Source of the DNA: Nostoc desertorum CM1-VF14
Lineage (GTDB): Bacteria > Cyanobacteriota > Cyanobacteriia > Cyanobacteriales > Nostocaceae
Direction of reading: 5' to 3'
DNA: 64,000 nucleotides
Assembly (NCBI GenBank): GCA_019359245.1
Contig: JAHHHR010000017.1
Location: forward strand, 62,001-126,000
The notes beneath the pieces are model-generated. The model worked only from the letters and a program-made list of their open reading frames with translations. It had not been told where the DNA came from and searched no databases. The position numbers and the translations under genes were made by a program. Below, one piece after another: positions 36,795 to 44,785 of the stretch. How positions within the stretch are numbered: the stretch's first letter is position 1; each line of letters starts with the position of its first letter.

Positions 36795-37592
36795 GTGGCA
36801 CAGGCTTCGTCTTCTTGGCAGCAATTAATCAACCAGATCCCCAACTGGGACTGGTCGCTTCCAAAGTTCAAGACAAAGGGAGCTACAAAGCAGCAAACAT
36901 TTAAGCGTTTCTCTGGGACTGGAGGCTTTCTTGGGTTCCTAACAATCTTCATCGCCATGTTGTTGTGGAACTGGATGCTGCTATTGGCTCTCTTAATCGG
37001 CGTTGGAATAATGGTATTGGTTTACTCAATGCAAGAGTGGGACTGGCAATTACACTGGTCTAAGATACATAAGTTCTTAAACAGTTCAAATCGTCGGTTA
37101 GCTTTAGCAGTTGTCAGTGGTGGTCTTGCTACTGTCAGTACTTACATGGCCGCTGCAATTTGGGTTGACTCTCACAGTTCCTGGATTGCTGCTGGTGCCA
37201 TTTTGCAAGGCGTGGGAACACTATTAAGTTTAATTTTATTGGTCTGGCAAATTGTCAACTTCTATGGAAATCAAGAAGAAGACCACCTCGATCAGTTGTT
37301 AGCGAATTTAACCGAAAAAGATCCATTGAAGCGGTTGATTGCCCTACGTCAACTAACTAAATTAATTAGCCGTAAGCGAGTTGATTCTTCAGTACAGCAA
37401 GATGTTGTCGAATGCTTGCAACTCCTACTCAGCCGAGAGGAAGAAGTTGGGATCAGAGAGGCAGCTTTTAAAAGTTTACAAGCCTGCGATGACCTCCGGT
37501 CGGTCAAAGAGCATCGTCCACAAGTGCTACCACCCAAAACACCAGCAGCTTTCATACCCGTATCAGCAAAAGTCAAACACCACGTTTATTAG
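36795..37592 (+). CDS. Membrane protein with C-terminal helical-repeat (ARM/HEAT-like) domain
   Basis: This is a 265-residue protein starting at GTG 36795. Residues about 43-75 are two closely spaced membrane helices (FLGFLTIFIAMLLWNWMLLLALLIGVGIMVLVYSM), and residues about 100-160 hold two or three more. The soluble C-terminal part (DHLDQLLANLTEKDPLKRLIALRQLTKLI... VECLQLLLSREEEVGIREAAFKSL) has the spacing of two armadillo/HEAT repeats. I know similar proteins only as uncharacterised cyanobacterial armadillo-type proteins. Its stop codon lies within the arm of the convergent terminator shared with ftsE. Confidence 0.7.
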   Translation: MAQASSSWQQLINQIPNWDWSLPKFKTKGATKQQTFKRFSGTGGFLGFLTIFIAMLLWNWMLLLALLIGVGIMVLVYSMQEWDWQLHWSKIHKFLNSSNRRLALAVVSGGLATVSTYMAAAIWVDSHSSWIAAGAILQGVGTLLSLILLVWQIVNFYGNQEEDHLDQLLANLTEKDPLKRLIALRQLTKLISRKRVDSSVQQDVVECLQLLLSREEEVGIREAAFKSLQACDDLRSVKEHRPQVLPPKTPAAFIPVSAKVKHHVY

Positions 37593-37634
37593 TCATTGGT
37601 CATTTGTCCTTTGCAAATGACCAATGACTAATAA
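37586..37634. terminator. Perfect 21-bp palindrome between convergent genes
   Basis: Arm 37586-37606 (ttattagtcattggtcattt plus g) is exactly complementary to 37614-37634, with a 7-base loop. It contains the stop of the upstream gene and ends one base before the ftsE stop. It is built from the GTCATTG heptamer repeat and should fold on both strands, so it could act as a two-way terminator. Confidence 0.75.
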
Positions 37635-38381
37635 CTATTTTCGAGACAACTGTCCATTGCGAACTTGCACTACCGGATGATTGCATCGCCGCACCAACTG
37701 TTCATCGTGGGTGGTAACAATTACTGTAGCCCCAAAGGAGTTTAACTTTTGGAGAATCTGGATCACTTGCCAGGAATTATCTGGATCGAGATTTCCAGTA
37801 GGCTCATCCGCCAGTAACAGTGGTGGTGTACCAACGATCGCACGGGCAATACTCACTCGCTGTTGCTCTCCCCCAGACAACTGATCTGGAAAGCAATCAG
37901 CTTTACTCAGCAAACCTACCAGCTTTAAAGTTGGTTCTAAACGCCGTTGAATTTCTTTACGGGTATACCCTTGAGCTTGCAGCACAAAAGTTACATTTTC
38001 TGCTACTGTGCGTTGGGTAATTAATTTGTAGTCTTGAAACACAATACCAATCCGTCGCCGGAATAATGACAAGCGATCGCCCCGTAAACCCGCTACATTA
38101 GATTCATCAACAATTACTTTTCCCTGTGTGGGTAATTCCTGGCCATACAGCAGTTTCAAAAGCGTTGATTTACCAGAACCACTTGGCCCGGTGATAAACA
38201 GAAATTCTCCCTTTTTTACCTCAAGGTTCGCATTCAACAAGGCATGACTGCCGTTAGTATAGGTTTTACTTACAGATTGTAATTGCACCTTTACATTAGT
38301 ATTGCTACCGTGCTGTTGAGTTTCACTGTCCTCTGTATGAACGGAAAAGTCTTTCTTAGCTTGAGTTGTTAATACTGGCAT
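37635..38381 (-). CDS. ftsE: Cell-division ATP-binding protein FtsE
   Basis: This is a 248-residue ABC ATPase with Walker A GPSGSGKST, signature LSGGEQQRVSIARAI, Walker B LLLADEPTGN and the switch His in VTTHDEQLV. VSKTYTNGSHALLNANLEVKKGEF and the D-loop context match FtsE, which with FtsX regulates septal cell-wall hydrolysis at the inner membrane. The first 30 residues are a polar extension before the conserved core. ftsX is not adjacent, so FtsE is encoded alone here. The 5' side has a 158-base gap to the glycosyltransferase gene. Confidence 0.88.
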   Translation of the reverse strand: MPVLTTQAKKDFSVHTEDSETQQHGSNTNVKVQLQSVSKTYTNGSHALLNANLEVKKGEFLFITGPSGSGKSTLLKLLYGQELPTQGKVIVDESNVAGLRGDRLSLFRRRIGIVFQDYKLITQRTVAENVTFVLQAQGYTRKEIQRRLEPTLKLVGLLSKADCFPDQLSGGEQQRVSIARAIVGTPPLLLADEPTGNLDPDNSWQVIQILQKLNSFGATVIVTTHDEQLVRRCNHPVVQVRNGQLSRK

Positions 38382-38539
38382 TGTTAAATTTTCCTCATCC
38401 CCACAACCAAATAGCTTAATGGCTCAGATTTGATATTCTCCCCAAAATAAGGATTCCCAGGTTTCGCCTGGGAATTGAAAATTCAACAAAGACAATTTAA
38501 ATTTTTTGAATACTAACTAAGTAATAGCACCCAGCACTC

Positions 38540-39295
38540 TTAACTAATAGCACCCCTTGCTGTCAAACGATAAACAAACGCTTTCACAGCAAACGCTGGC
38601 AAAGCCAACATCCGCCGCCAACGCCAAGGTTCTTGATAAAGCCGATACAACCATTCCAAATTATTATTTCCTAACCAAGCTGGGGCGCGAGTTTTAGTTC
38701 CCGACCAAATATCAAAACTACCACCAACGCCAATCCAAACTGCTTGAGGACACAAATGGCGGTTTTCGGCAATCCATAACTCTTGACGTGGCACTCCCAA
38801 ACCGACAAAAATCACCTGGGGCTGCAATTGAGCCAGAGTCTGTTGCAATTGTGCTTCTTCTTCTGGAGAATGGTAGCCTGAGTGAGTGCCTGCTATACTC
38901 AAATCTGGAATTTGCTGCTGCCAAAAATCTGCCGCAGTTGAGGCCACTCCAGGCGCTCCTCCATAGAAAAATACCTTTGCCCCTGTCATCTGCTGCCCGA
39001 TTTCTTGCAAAAGTTTTTCTGCCAATTCAATCCCTGGAAAACGCTGCACTTTTTGCCATAATAACCACCGCAAATACAGAACAACTCCAGCTCCATCTGG
39101 AATAACTAGTTCCGCATTTTTAATGATCTGAGCTAGGATTTTATTCTGCTCTGCTTGCATAGTCATTTCTGCATTGAGCGTTACTACATGAGTTCCTCTA
39201 CCTGCACGCAGGCATTCTAACAACCAGCCTGGATAGTTATCCATCACATGAACTGGTATTCCCAACACTGAAAATGCTTGATTACCTTTAGACAT
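38540..39295 (-). CDS. WecG/TagA/CpsF family glycosyltransferase
   Basis: This 251-residue GT26-family enzyme, similar to E. coli WecG and Bacillus TagA, transfers an amino-sugar residue to a lipid-linked intermediate in surface polysaccharide synthesis. Motifs: VVTLNAEMTMQA, IPDGAGVVLYLRW, VFFYGGAPGVA, IFVGLGVPRQELWIAEN and the C-terminal GGSFDIWSGTKTRAPAWL. The basic, amphipathic C-terminus (EWLYRLYQEPWRWRRM) fits membrane-surface attachment. No other polysaccharide genes are nearby, so the target polymer is unknown. Confidence 0.88.
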   Translation of the reverse strand: MSKGNQAFSVLGIPVHVMDNYPGWLLECLRAGRGTHVVTLNAEMTMQAEQNKILAQIIKNAELVIPDGAGVVLYLRWLLWQKVQRFPGIELAEKLLQEIGQQMTGAKVFFYGGAPGVASTAADFWQQQIPDLSIAGTHSGYHSPEEEAQLQQTLAQLQPQVIFVGLGVPRQELWIAENRHLCPQAVWIGVGGSFDIWSGTKTRAPAWLGNNNLEWLYRLYQEPWRWRRMLALPAFAVKAFVYRLTARGAIS

Positions 39296-39602
39296 AGCCT
39301 ATTCTGGATTAACCTCACACGAGATTTCCTTGAATGTTAAGTTTATCAAATTTCTTATATTAGAACTTAGGCATGAGAGATTCCCATCGCCCTGCAACAA
39401 TAGAAAGCATAACTAATTAGTCTTGGGCTGAAACAGTTCAAATTTTATTGTTGAAGTGTAATATTCACTAAGTATAAAACACTCAACTCACAACTCTGGT
39501 TCCGGGAACAGCAGCCTCCACTATACTGCTTGCAGTTAGTGTGGGAATATGTCACGAAACTCGACTTTCTGGTTAAGGTAGTGTAACGGACTGAAGTTGG
39601 CT
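39296..39602. other. Intergenic region between divergent genes
   Basis: No coding frame or repeat. It is the likely promoter region of the glycosyltransferase (minus) and of the NarL-type regulator (plus). Confidence 0.45.
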
Positions 39603-40322
39603 ATGAGTAAAATTCGTATCGCTCTGATTGAAGATCATGACCTAACTCGTGTAGGTATTCGGACAGCATTACTGCAAAAGGATGATATTGAAGTTGTAGG
39701 TGAAGCTGCTAATGCTGCTGAGGGACTAAAGATGTTAAAAATGGTACAACCAGATATTGCAATTGTAGATATTGGTTTACCAGACAAGGATGGCATAGAA
39801 CTAACACGGGAGGTAAAATCCACTGATAATGGACAGCAGTTACTAACAAAGGTGTTAATTTTGACACTGCGTGATAACAAAGAAGCTGTGTTGGCGGCTT
39901 TTGCTGCTGGTGCAGACTCTTACTGTATGAAGGATATAAAATTCGATAATTTGCTGGAAGCAGTACGAGTAACTCACAATGGCAACGCCTGGATTGATCC
40001 AGCGATCGCTCGGATCGTATTACAACAAGCGCAACAAAATCCCCAAAAGTTGGAATCAGCTTTTGTAGATACCAAGACCATTGCCTCTAACCCTGATTAT
40101 GTCGAGAATCTGGAAGAAATTCAACCTTATACCCTGACAGAAAGAGAGTTAGAAGTGCTACAGTTGATTGTCGAAGGTTGCAGTAATGCAGTCATTGCGG
40201 AAAGGCTTTACATCACTGTTGGGACTGTTAAAACTCACGTTCGCAATATTTTGAATAAGCTATGTGCCGATGACCGTACCCAAGCAGCAGTCCGCGCCTT
40301 GCGTTCTGGGTTAGTGGGATAA
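39603..40322 (+). CDS. NarL/FixJ family response regulator (receiver plus LuxR HTH)
   Basis: This is a 239-residue DNA-binding regulator. The receiver spans about residues 1-125, with IALIEDHDLTR acidic residues and the phospho-acceptor Asp in IAIVDIGLPDKDG. The LuxR-type helix-turn-helix spans about 175-235 (LTERELEVLQLIVEG... NAVIAERLYITVGTVKTHVRNILNKL). I start at ATG 39603 (MSKIRIAL); an upstream in-frame TTG at 39597 would add two residues. It precedes a phosphatase gene that has its own receiver, and no partner histidine kinase is adjacent. Confidence 0.9.
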   Translation: MSKIRIALIEDHDLTRVGIRTALLQKDDIEVVGEAANAAEGLKMLKMVQPDIAIVDIGLPDKDGIELTREVKSTDNGQQLLTKVLILTLRDNKEAVLAAFAAGADSYCMKDIKFDNLLEAVRVTHNGNAWIDPAIARIVLQQAQQNPQKLESAFVDTKTIASNPDYVENLEEIQPYTLTERELEVLQLIVEGCSNAVIAERLYITVGTVKTHVRNILNKLCADDRTQAAVRALRSGLVG

Positions 40323-40336
40323 AGTTTAATTCAGTG

Positions 40337-40378
40337 AACAGTTATCAAGGTTTGAACCACTGATAACTGATAACTGTT
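40337..40378. repeat. 11-bp inverted repeat after the NarL-type gene
   Basis: AACAGTTATCA (40337-40347) pairs with TGATAACTGTT (40368-40378), with an extra copy of TGATAACTG between them. It may limit read-through from the upstream gene, but there is no T-run. The same motif family is common between Nostoc genes. Confidence 0.6.
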
Positions 40379-40471
40379 GAAAATGATTACTTATGAATTT
40401 TTTGTTGATTGTCAGGTGGGATAAAGATTATATTATCTCGCCATTCAAATATGTGAAAAATAAAGTCAAAT

Positions 40472-42145
40472 ATGGCTGAAATCGGGGTGGAAAAACTTAA
40501 GCTCATGGTGGTAGATGATGAGCCTGATAACTTAGATTTACTCTACCGCACTTTTAGGCGAGATTTTCAAGTCTATAAAGCTAATCATGCTTTTGGTGCT
40601 CTGGAAATCTTGGATCAATTTGGCGAAATGGCGGTGATTATTTCCGATCAAAGAATGCCAGAAATGAATGGCACCGAATTTTTTAGTCTCACCGTAGAAC
40701 GCTTTCCAGACACGATTCGGATTTTGTTAACTGGTTTTACTGATGTCGAAGATTTGGTAGATGCAATTAACTCCGGTCAGGTATTCAAGTACATTACCAA
40801 ACCCTGGAATCCGGAGCGGCTTAGAGCCTTAGTTGAGCAAGCCACTGATACATATCGTCTAGTTAAGAAGCGCACGCAAGAGTTGCGTCGGGCCCTACGG
40901 CGAGAATCTTTGTTTAATGCGGTAACAACGGCAATTCGGGAGTCTCTAGACTACGACAGTATGCTGCAAAAAATTGTAGCAACTCTTGGTCAAACGTTTG
41001 AAGCTACCAGTTGCTTGCTCAGACCAGTAGAGGGCGATCGCCTCATCCAAGACCAGTTCTCATACTGCGATCCTAAATTCAATGTATTAGATTGCTTCTT
41101 CGACCCCAGTATTTTAATTGAAAAAGTGCTGGAAACCCGTCATTATCAACTTGCTCAAGAAATATATGAGGGTAACCCTTGCCACCACCTGGTTGTACCA
41201 CTTAGCTACCAGCAACATTTGTTGGCTGTGCTAGCTCTCCACCAACGAGGACGCGATCGCCCCTGGCAAGACGAAGACATCCAACTGATTGCAGGTGTTG
41301 CCGAACAAGCAGCCTTAGCCCTCTCTCAAGCAAAACTCTACCAGCGCCTCCAAGAAAAGCAACAGCAGATTCACACTGAGTTGGAGGTAGCTCGCCAAAT
41401 TCAATACAACTTGCTCCGCCAAAGTTTACCTGATATCAAAGGGGTGAAGGTACAAGCCTGTTGCTATCCTGCGCGAGAAGTAGGAGGCGATTTTTTTGAA
41501 GTTTTTGTCCATCCTAAAGGCGATTTATGGTTGGCTGTGGGTGATGTCTCTGGCAAGGGCGTTCCAGCTGCTTTATTTATGGCTAGTATAATTTCAGTCT
41601 TGCGCCGAGAATTATCTCAAGAAGCACCGGCTGAACCAAATGTGGTCATGCAAAACCTCAACCACGCTCTCAGTGAAGACTTGATTAGCAACAATTATTT
41701 TATCACCCTTGTCTTAGCTTGTTATACCCCTACCACTAAGGAACTCGTCTACACTAATGCCGGTCATATCTATCCACTGTTATGGTCACGCCAAGGTGCT
41801 TTAGCCGACAATCCCAATTACCTCAAAGTTCGCAGCGTGCCTTTAGGGATCTTGCCTAACTGGCAGGCACAGTCTGGTCGTTTGGTTCTCGCTGCTGGAG
41901 ATACACTGTTACTGGCCAGCGATGGAATTACAGAAGCTATGGTATCAAACAAGTGTGAATTGGCAGTAAAAACCGGGTCTGACGTTGACCCAGTTAACCG
42001 TTCTATGCTGAATCAAGATGGTCTTTGGCAACTCTTACAACAAGAGCAACAACCGCTTTCTCTTAACCATTTACTAGCTCGCATCCAGGCAGATAATCAC
42101 GTTCAAGAAGATGATCAAACTATACTTTCACTGGAGATTTTATAA
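40472..42145 (+). CDS. Receiver-GAF-PP2C (SpoIIE/RsbU-type) serine phosphatase
   Basis: This 557-residue protein has three domains. The receiver (about 8-125) carries phospho-acceptor D59 in AVIISDQRMPEMNG. The GAF domain (about 150-290) ends at LALSQAKLYQRL. A coiled coil leads into a SpoIIE-like PP2C phosphatase (about 315-557) with EVGGDFFEVF, VGDVSGKGVPAALFM, ASDGITEA and DDQTILSLEIL. Proteins of this kind dephosphorylate a STAS-domain anti-sigma antagonist when their receiver is phosphorylated. The next gene, three bases downstream, encodes the matching serine-kinase-type ATPase, so the two form a partner-switching pair. The STAS protein itself is not in the window. Confidence 0.92.
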   Translation: MAEIGVEKLKLMVVDDEPDNLDLLYRTFRRDFQVYKANHAFGALEILDQFGEMAVIISDQRMPEMNGTEFFSLTVERFPDTIRILLTGFTDVEDLVDAINSGQVFKYITKPWNPERLRALVEQATDTYRLVKKRTQELRRALRRESLFNAVTTAIRESLDYDSMLQKIVATLGQTFEATSCLLRPVEGDRLIQDQFSYCDPKFNVLDCFFDPSILIEKVLETRHYQLAQEIYEGNPCHHLVVPLSYQQHLLAVLALHQRGRDRPWQDEDIQLIAGVAEQAALALSQAKLYQRLQEKQQQIHTELEVARQIQYNLLRQSLPDIKGVKVQACCYPAREVGGDFFEVFVHPKGDLWLAVGDVSGKGVPAALFMASIISVLRRELSQEAPAEPNVVMQNLNHALSEDLISNNYFITLVLACYTPTTKELVYTNAGHIYPLLWSRQGALADNPNYLKVRSVPLGILPNWQAQSGRLVLAAGDTLLLASDGITEAMVSNKCELAVKTGSDVDPVNRSMLNQDGLWQLLQQEQQPLSLNHLLARIQADNHVQEDDQTILSLEIL

Positions 42146-42148
42146 GTA

Positions 42149-42574
42149 ATGAAAAGTGAGCTTCATGTACCAAGTGACTTGAATTTTCTTAATATTGTCG
42201 AAAACTGGTTGCTAGGATGTTTGAAAATCCAGCTAGGAGAATCTGTAGACTGGTCACGGCAATCAAGTCGTTTGAGACTGGCTTTAGTAGAAGCCTACTC
42301 AAATGCAGTCCGTCATGCCCACAAGGACAAACCAAATTTAACTATCTTACTACGTTTAGAAGTGAAAGATCGGGATCTTTCACTAGAAATTTGGGACTAC
42401 GGCGAAGGCTTTGATATGTCTAATTACTATGCTCCAAACCCTATGGAAAAACAAGAAGGTGGTTATGGTTGGCTAATTATGAATCGTCTCATGGATAAAG
42501 TAGACTACCAGTTGCAGGTTAATGGTGCCAACTGTCTCAAGTTAGAGGCGACTTTACCCGAATTAGTCCAATAG
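42149..42574 (+). CDS. RsbW-like anti-sigma-factor-type ATP-binding protein
   Basis: This 141-residue GHKL-type ATPase has the N-box RLALVEAYSNAVRHAH, G1 IWDYGEGFD and G2 GGYGWLIMNRLMDKV, the pattern of RsbW/SpoIIAB serine kinases. It begins three bases after the phosphatase stop, so the two are co-transcribed and probably translationally coupled. In the known mechanism RsbW-like proteins phosphorylate a STAS antagonist and bind a sigma factor or other target. The target here is unknown. In Nostoc a similar switch controls hormogonium behaviour, but I cannot say that this is that system. Confidence 0.88.
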   Translation: MKSELHVPSDLNFLNIVENWLLGCLKIQLGESVDWSRQSSRLRLALVEAYSNAVRHAHKDKPNLTILLRLEVKDRDLSLEIWDYGEGFDMSNYYAPNPMEKQEGGYGWLIMNRLMDKVDYQLQVNGANCLKLEATLPELVQ

Positions 42575-42676
42575 CCAAAAGTTATTATTTTTCAAGCTAT
42601 GTGATTTATACAAATTTCGATGCCTGGATTTTATTTTGGGTATTATCCAACATTGCCAAGCTATTACACTTATTTG

Positions 42677-43108
42677 CTAGTTCTCACGACGTAAAGAAAG
42701 TAACTCTTGCGGAGAAGCTAAAAGTTTGATTTTAGTATATGAAATTTGCCCTTGTTGATTGAGAATAAATAGCCACAAGACATTCACGCTACACCACGAA
42801 GTTTGTGCTTTGCCTGTTACCTGGACTTGAATCGTCGCATTTTCTAAAGCCTCGGCTATTCCGGTGTTGGGATAAGCCTTAATGTTTTGGCCTTCTTGTT
42901 TTAAGTAGGCTGCGATCGCATCTATTCCCACAATATCAGATTCAAATGGTGGACGCATCACACCATCTATCGCAAATAAGGCAGCAGTTGCCTCAAATTC
43001 TCCTGCATTTAAGGTTTCAAAATAACGCAGTACATTAGTTTCTGTAATTCCCTCAATCTGGAATTCTTCTTGCAACTGCACTGGGGAGATAAATTCAGCA
43101 GAGGCCAT
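42677..43108 (-). CDS. Orange carotenoid protein C-terminal-domain homologue (CTDH), NTF2 fold
   Basis: This 143-residue protein matches the OCP C-terminal domain along most of its length: NVLRYFETLNAGEF, ALFAIDGVMRPPFES.IVG, QEGQNIKAYP, VQVTGKAQTSW, LLASPQELLSL. Residues equivalent to the ketocarotenoid-contacting Tyr201 and Trp288 of OCP appear to be kept as Y29 and W112, and W105 matches the other Trp. There is no OCP N-terminal helical domain. Such stand-alone CTDHs bind and deliver carotenoid to helical carotenoid proteins. C106 could support disulfide dimers, as in described CTDHs. No HCP gene is adjacent. Confidence 0.78.
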   Translation of the reverse strand: MASAEFISPVQLQEEFQIEGITETNVLRYFETLNAGEFEATAALFAIDGVMRPPFESDIVGIDAIAAYLKQEGQNIKAYPNTGIAEALENATIQVQVTGKAQTSWCSVNVLWLFILNQQGQISYTKIKLLASPQELLSLRREN

Positions 43109-43655
43109 AAAATTACCTGTATCATACTAGCTGAATATTCATTTCAATACAAAAATAGGTAAAAAGAAAGGTACTGTTGAGATAGATTACCACATTTGTA
43201 TAAATCTTCCTCACGATGGAAGTTTTGATTAGATATAGCGGTTTCCATCTGCATGAAGTACAAAACTAATGGTTTTGAGGCAGAAGGCACTTAGCGCAGC
43301 CGTAAAGCCTGCGGCATAACTACGCTTCGGACGCAGCCTAAGAATAGAAGTGAGGCAAGAGGCAGGAGGTAAAAACTCTTTATCTATGATGCTTAAGTCT
43401 TGCATTGTTTACCTCACTTAAAAAGCAAGCTGTTGTAAATCTCGACTTTGTAGTGAGCGGCTTTAGGGCGTGTTTTCAAAAAAATAGATACAAGCCAAAT
43501 TTGCTCGTAAAGATAGGCAAACTTCCGCTATAGCATACTAATATCTACTGGGTTATACCAATTCTGTATAAAGATGCACATGATCAGTCCCCCCTTGTTA
43601 AGGGGGGACGGCGTAGCCCGGGGGTAAATATATGCAGCTTCACAAAGAAACGGTA
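43109..43655. other. Repeat-bearing intergenic region
   Basis: It contains a REP-like stretch (about 43270-43345, gcgcagccgtaaagcctgcg), a purine-rich element (gaggcaagaggcaggagg, related in complement to 60240-60262) and the palindrome at 43587-43609. I see no gene. Confidence 0.6.
43587..43609. repeat. C-rich/G-rich palindrome
   Basis: GTCCCCCCTT and AAGGGGGGAC are perfect 10-base arms around GTT. The same design (cccccctt-gta-aagggggg) occurs at 63973-63991 at the right edge. Confidence 0.85.
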
Positions 43656-44576
43656 TTAAGAACGCCGTACATTCAAGCAACACCATTCTTTTCGTTTCCA
43701 CAGGGTTGCAACCACCCAGCCATTTTCTTCTAAGGCATCAGCAACAGCTTTAGATTGTTCTAGTAAAATACCACTGAAGATAGCCCAAGTATCAGGTTTA
43801 GCGATCGCACTCATTTCTGGAATTAATTCAATAATTACATGAGCTAAAATATTGCAAACGATACCATCCACTGGATTTTCAAGCATTTTTGTCAAAACGT
43901 TTACACTTCCCAGTGCAGGTAGTAAACGTTCTGGATTAATATCGTTGAGCGCACCATTACTAATAGTTGATTGCACTGCCAAAGGGTCATTATCTACTGC
44001 ATAGACTTTCTCTGCTCCTAGTAGCAGCGCCCCAATGGAAAGGATACCAGAACCACAGCCAATATCCGCAATTACCAGATGTTCATGTTTGCCACTAGCA
44101 CCCACAAACGACTGAGAAATTCCACTTAGCCGCATTTCCAGAGATTCCAAACATAGCTGAGTGGTGGCATGGTTGCCCGTACCAAATGCTACACCAGGGT
44201 CAAGACGAATCACTAACCGTTCCGTTGTTTCTGGTAATGGTAGCCAAGCGGGGTTAATGAGGAAGCGATCGCCTATTTCCTGGGGATGCCAATATTGCTT
44301 CCAGCTAGTCGCCCAATCTTCCTCGTCAATTAATTGCCATTGCAGTGTGGGAGATGAAAGTCCTACACAGAGGGCATCTTGACGCAGCCACAACGATAAA
44401 GCTGCCAAATCTAGTAGCTGCGTTTGAAATGTCGATAAATAAGCCCTGACTAAAGATAAATTTCCTTTGTTCTCACTTGCTGTTCCCCGACAGCCAAAAT
44501 CTTCCAGTCGCCAAAAGATCGAATCTTCTAGGTCTGGCTCGCATAAAATCTGTACTTCCCACCAAGTGTTTGCCAT
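43656..44576 (-). CDS. prmA: Ribosomal protein L11 methyltransferase
   Basis: This 306-residue PrmA transfers methyl groups from S-adenosylmethionine to ribosomal protein L11 in the cytoplasm. The N-terminal substrate-recognition domain (WWEVQILCEPDLEDSIFWRLEDFGCRG) is followed by the conserved link RLVIRLDPGVAFGTGNHATTQLCLE and the SAM-binding motif VIADIGCGSGILSIGALLLGA, then the VDGIVCNILAHVIIELIP segment with the NIL catalytic-loop equivalent. The length and order are standard. serA lies upstream on the same strand, 209 bases away across repeats. Confidence 0.95.
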   Translation of the reverse strand: MANTWWEVQILCEPDLEDSIFWRLEDFGCRGTASENKGNLSLVRAYLSTFQTQLLDLAALSLWLRQDALCVGLSSPTLQWQLIDEEDWATSWKQYWHPQEIGDRFLINPAWLPLPETTERLVIRLDPGVAFGTGNHATTQLCLESLEMRLSGISQSFVGASGKHEHLVIADIGCGSGILSIGALLLGAEKVYAVDNDPLAVQSTISNGALNDINPERLLPALGSVNVLTKMLENPVDGIVCNILAHVIIELIPEMSAIAKPDTWAIFSGILLEQSKAVADALEENGWVVATLWKRKEWCCLNVRRS

Positions 44577-44785
44577 ATAATTTTAAATTTTAGATTTTAG
44601 ATTTTAGATTAGGGACTAGGTAACGGTTAGTGACCAATGCGAAAAACAATGAGCAATTAGCCATTACCAATCCAAAATCCCTTCGGGTTCGGCAGTCCCC
44701 CAGACGCTCGTTCCTCGCTACCGCTAGCGCTAACGACGGGAACCGCCAAGACGGGGGCTACCTCACCAAAATCCGCAATCCAAAA
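44577..44785. repeat. Composite intergenic repeats between prmA and serA
   Basis: AAATTTTAGATTTTAG-type heptamer/octamer copies (44581-44612) are followed by a REP-like GC-rich stretch (about 44688-44760, gcgctaacgacgggaaccgcc) and a CCAATCCAAAAT/GCAATCCAAAAT direct repeat flanking it. Confidence 0.7.
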
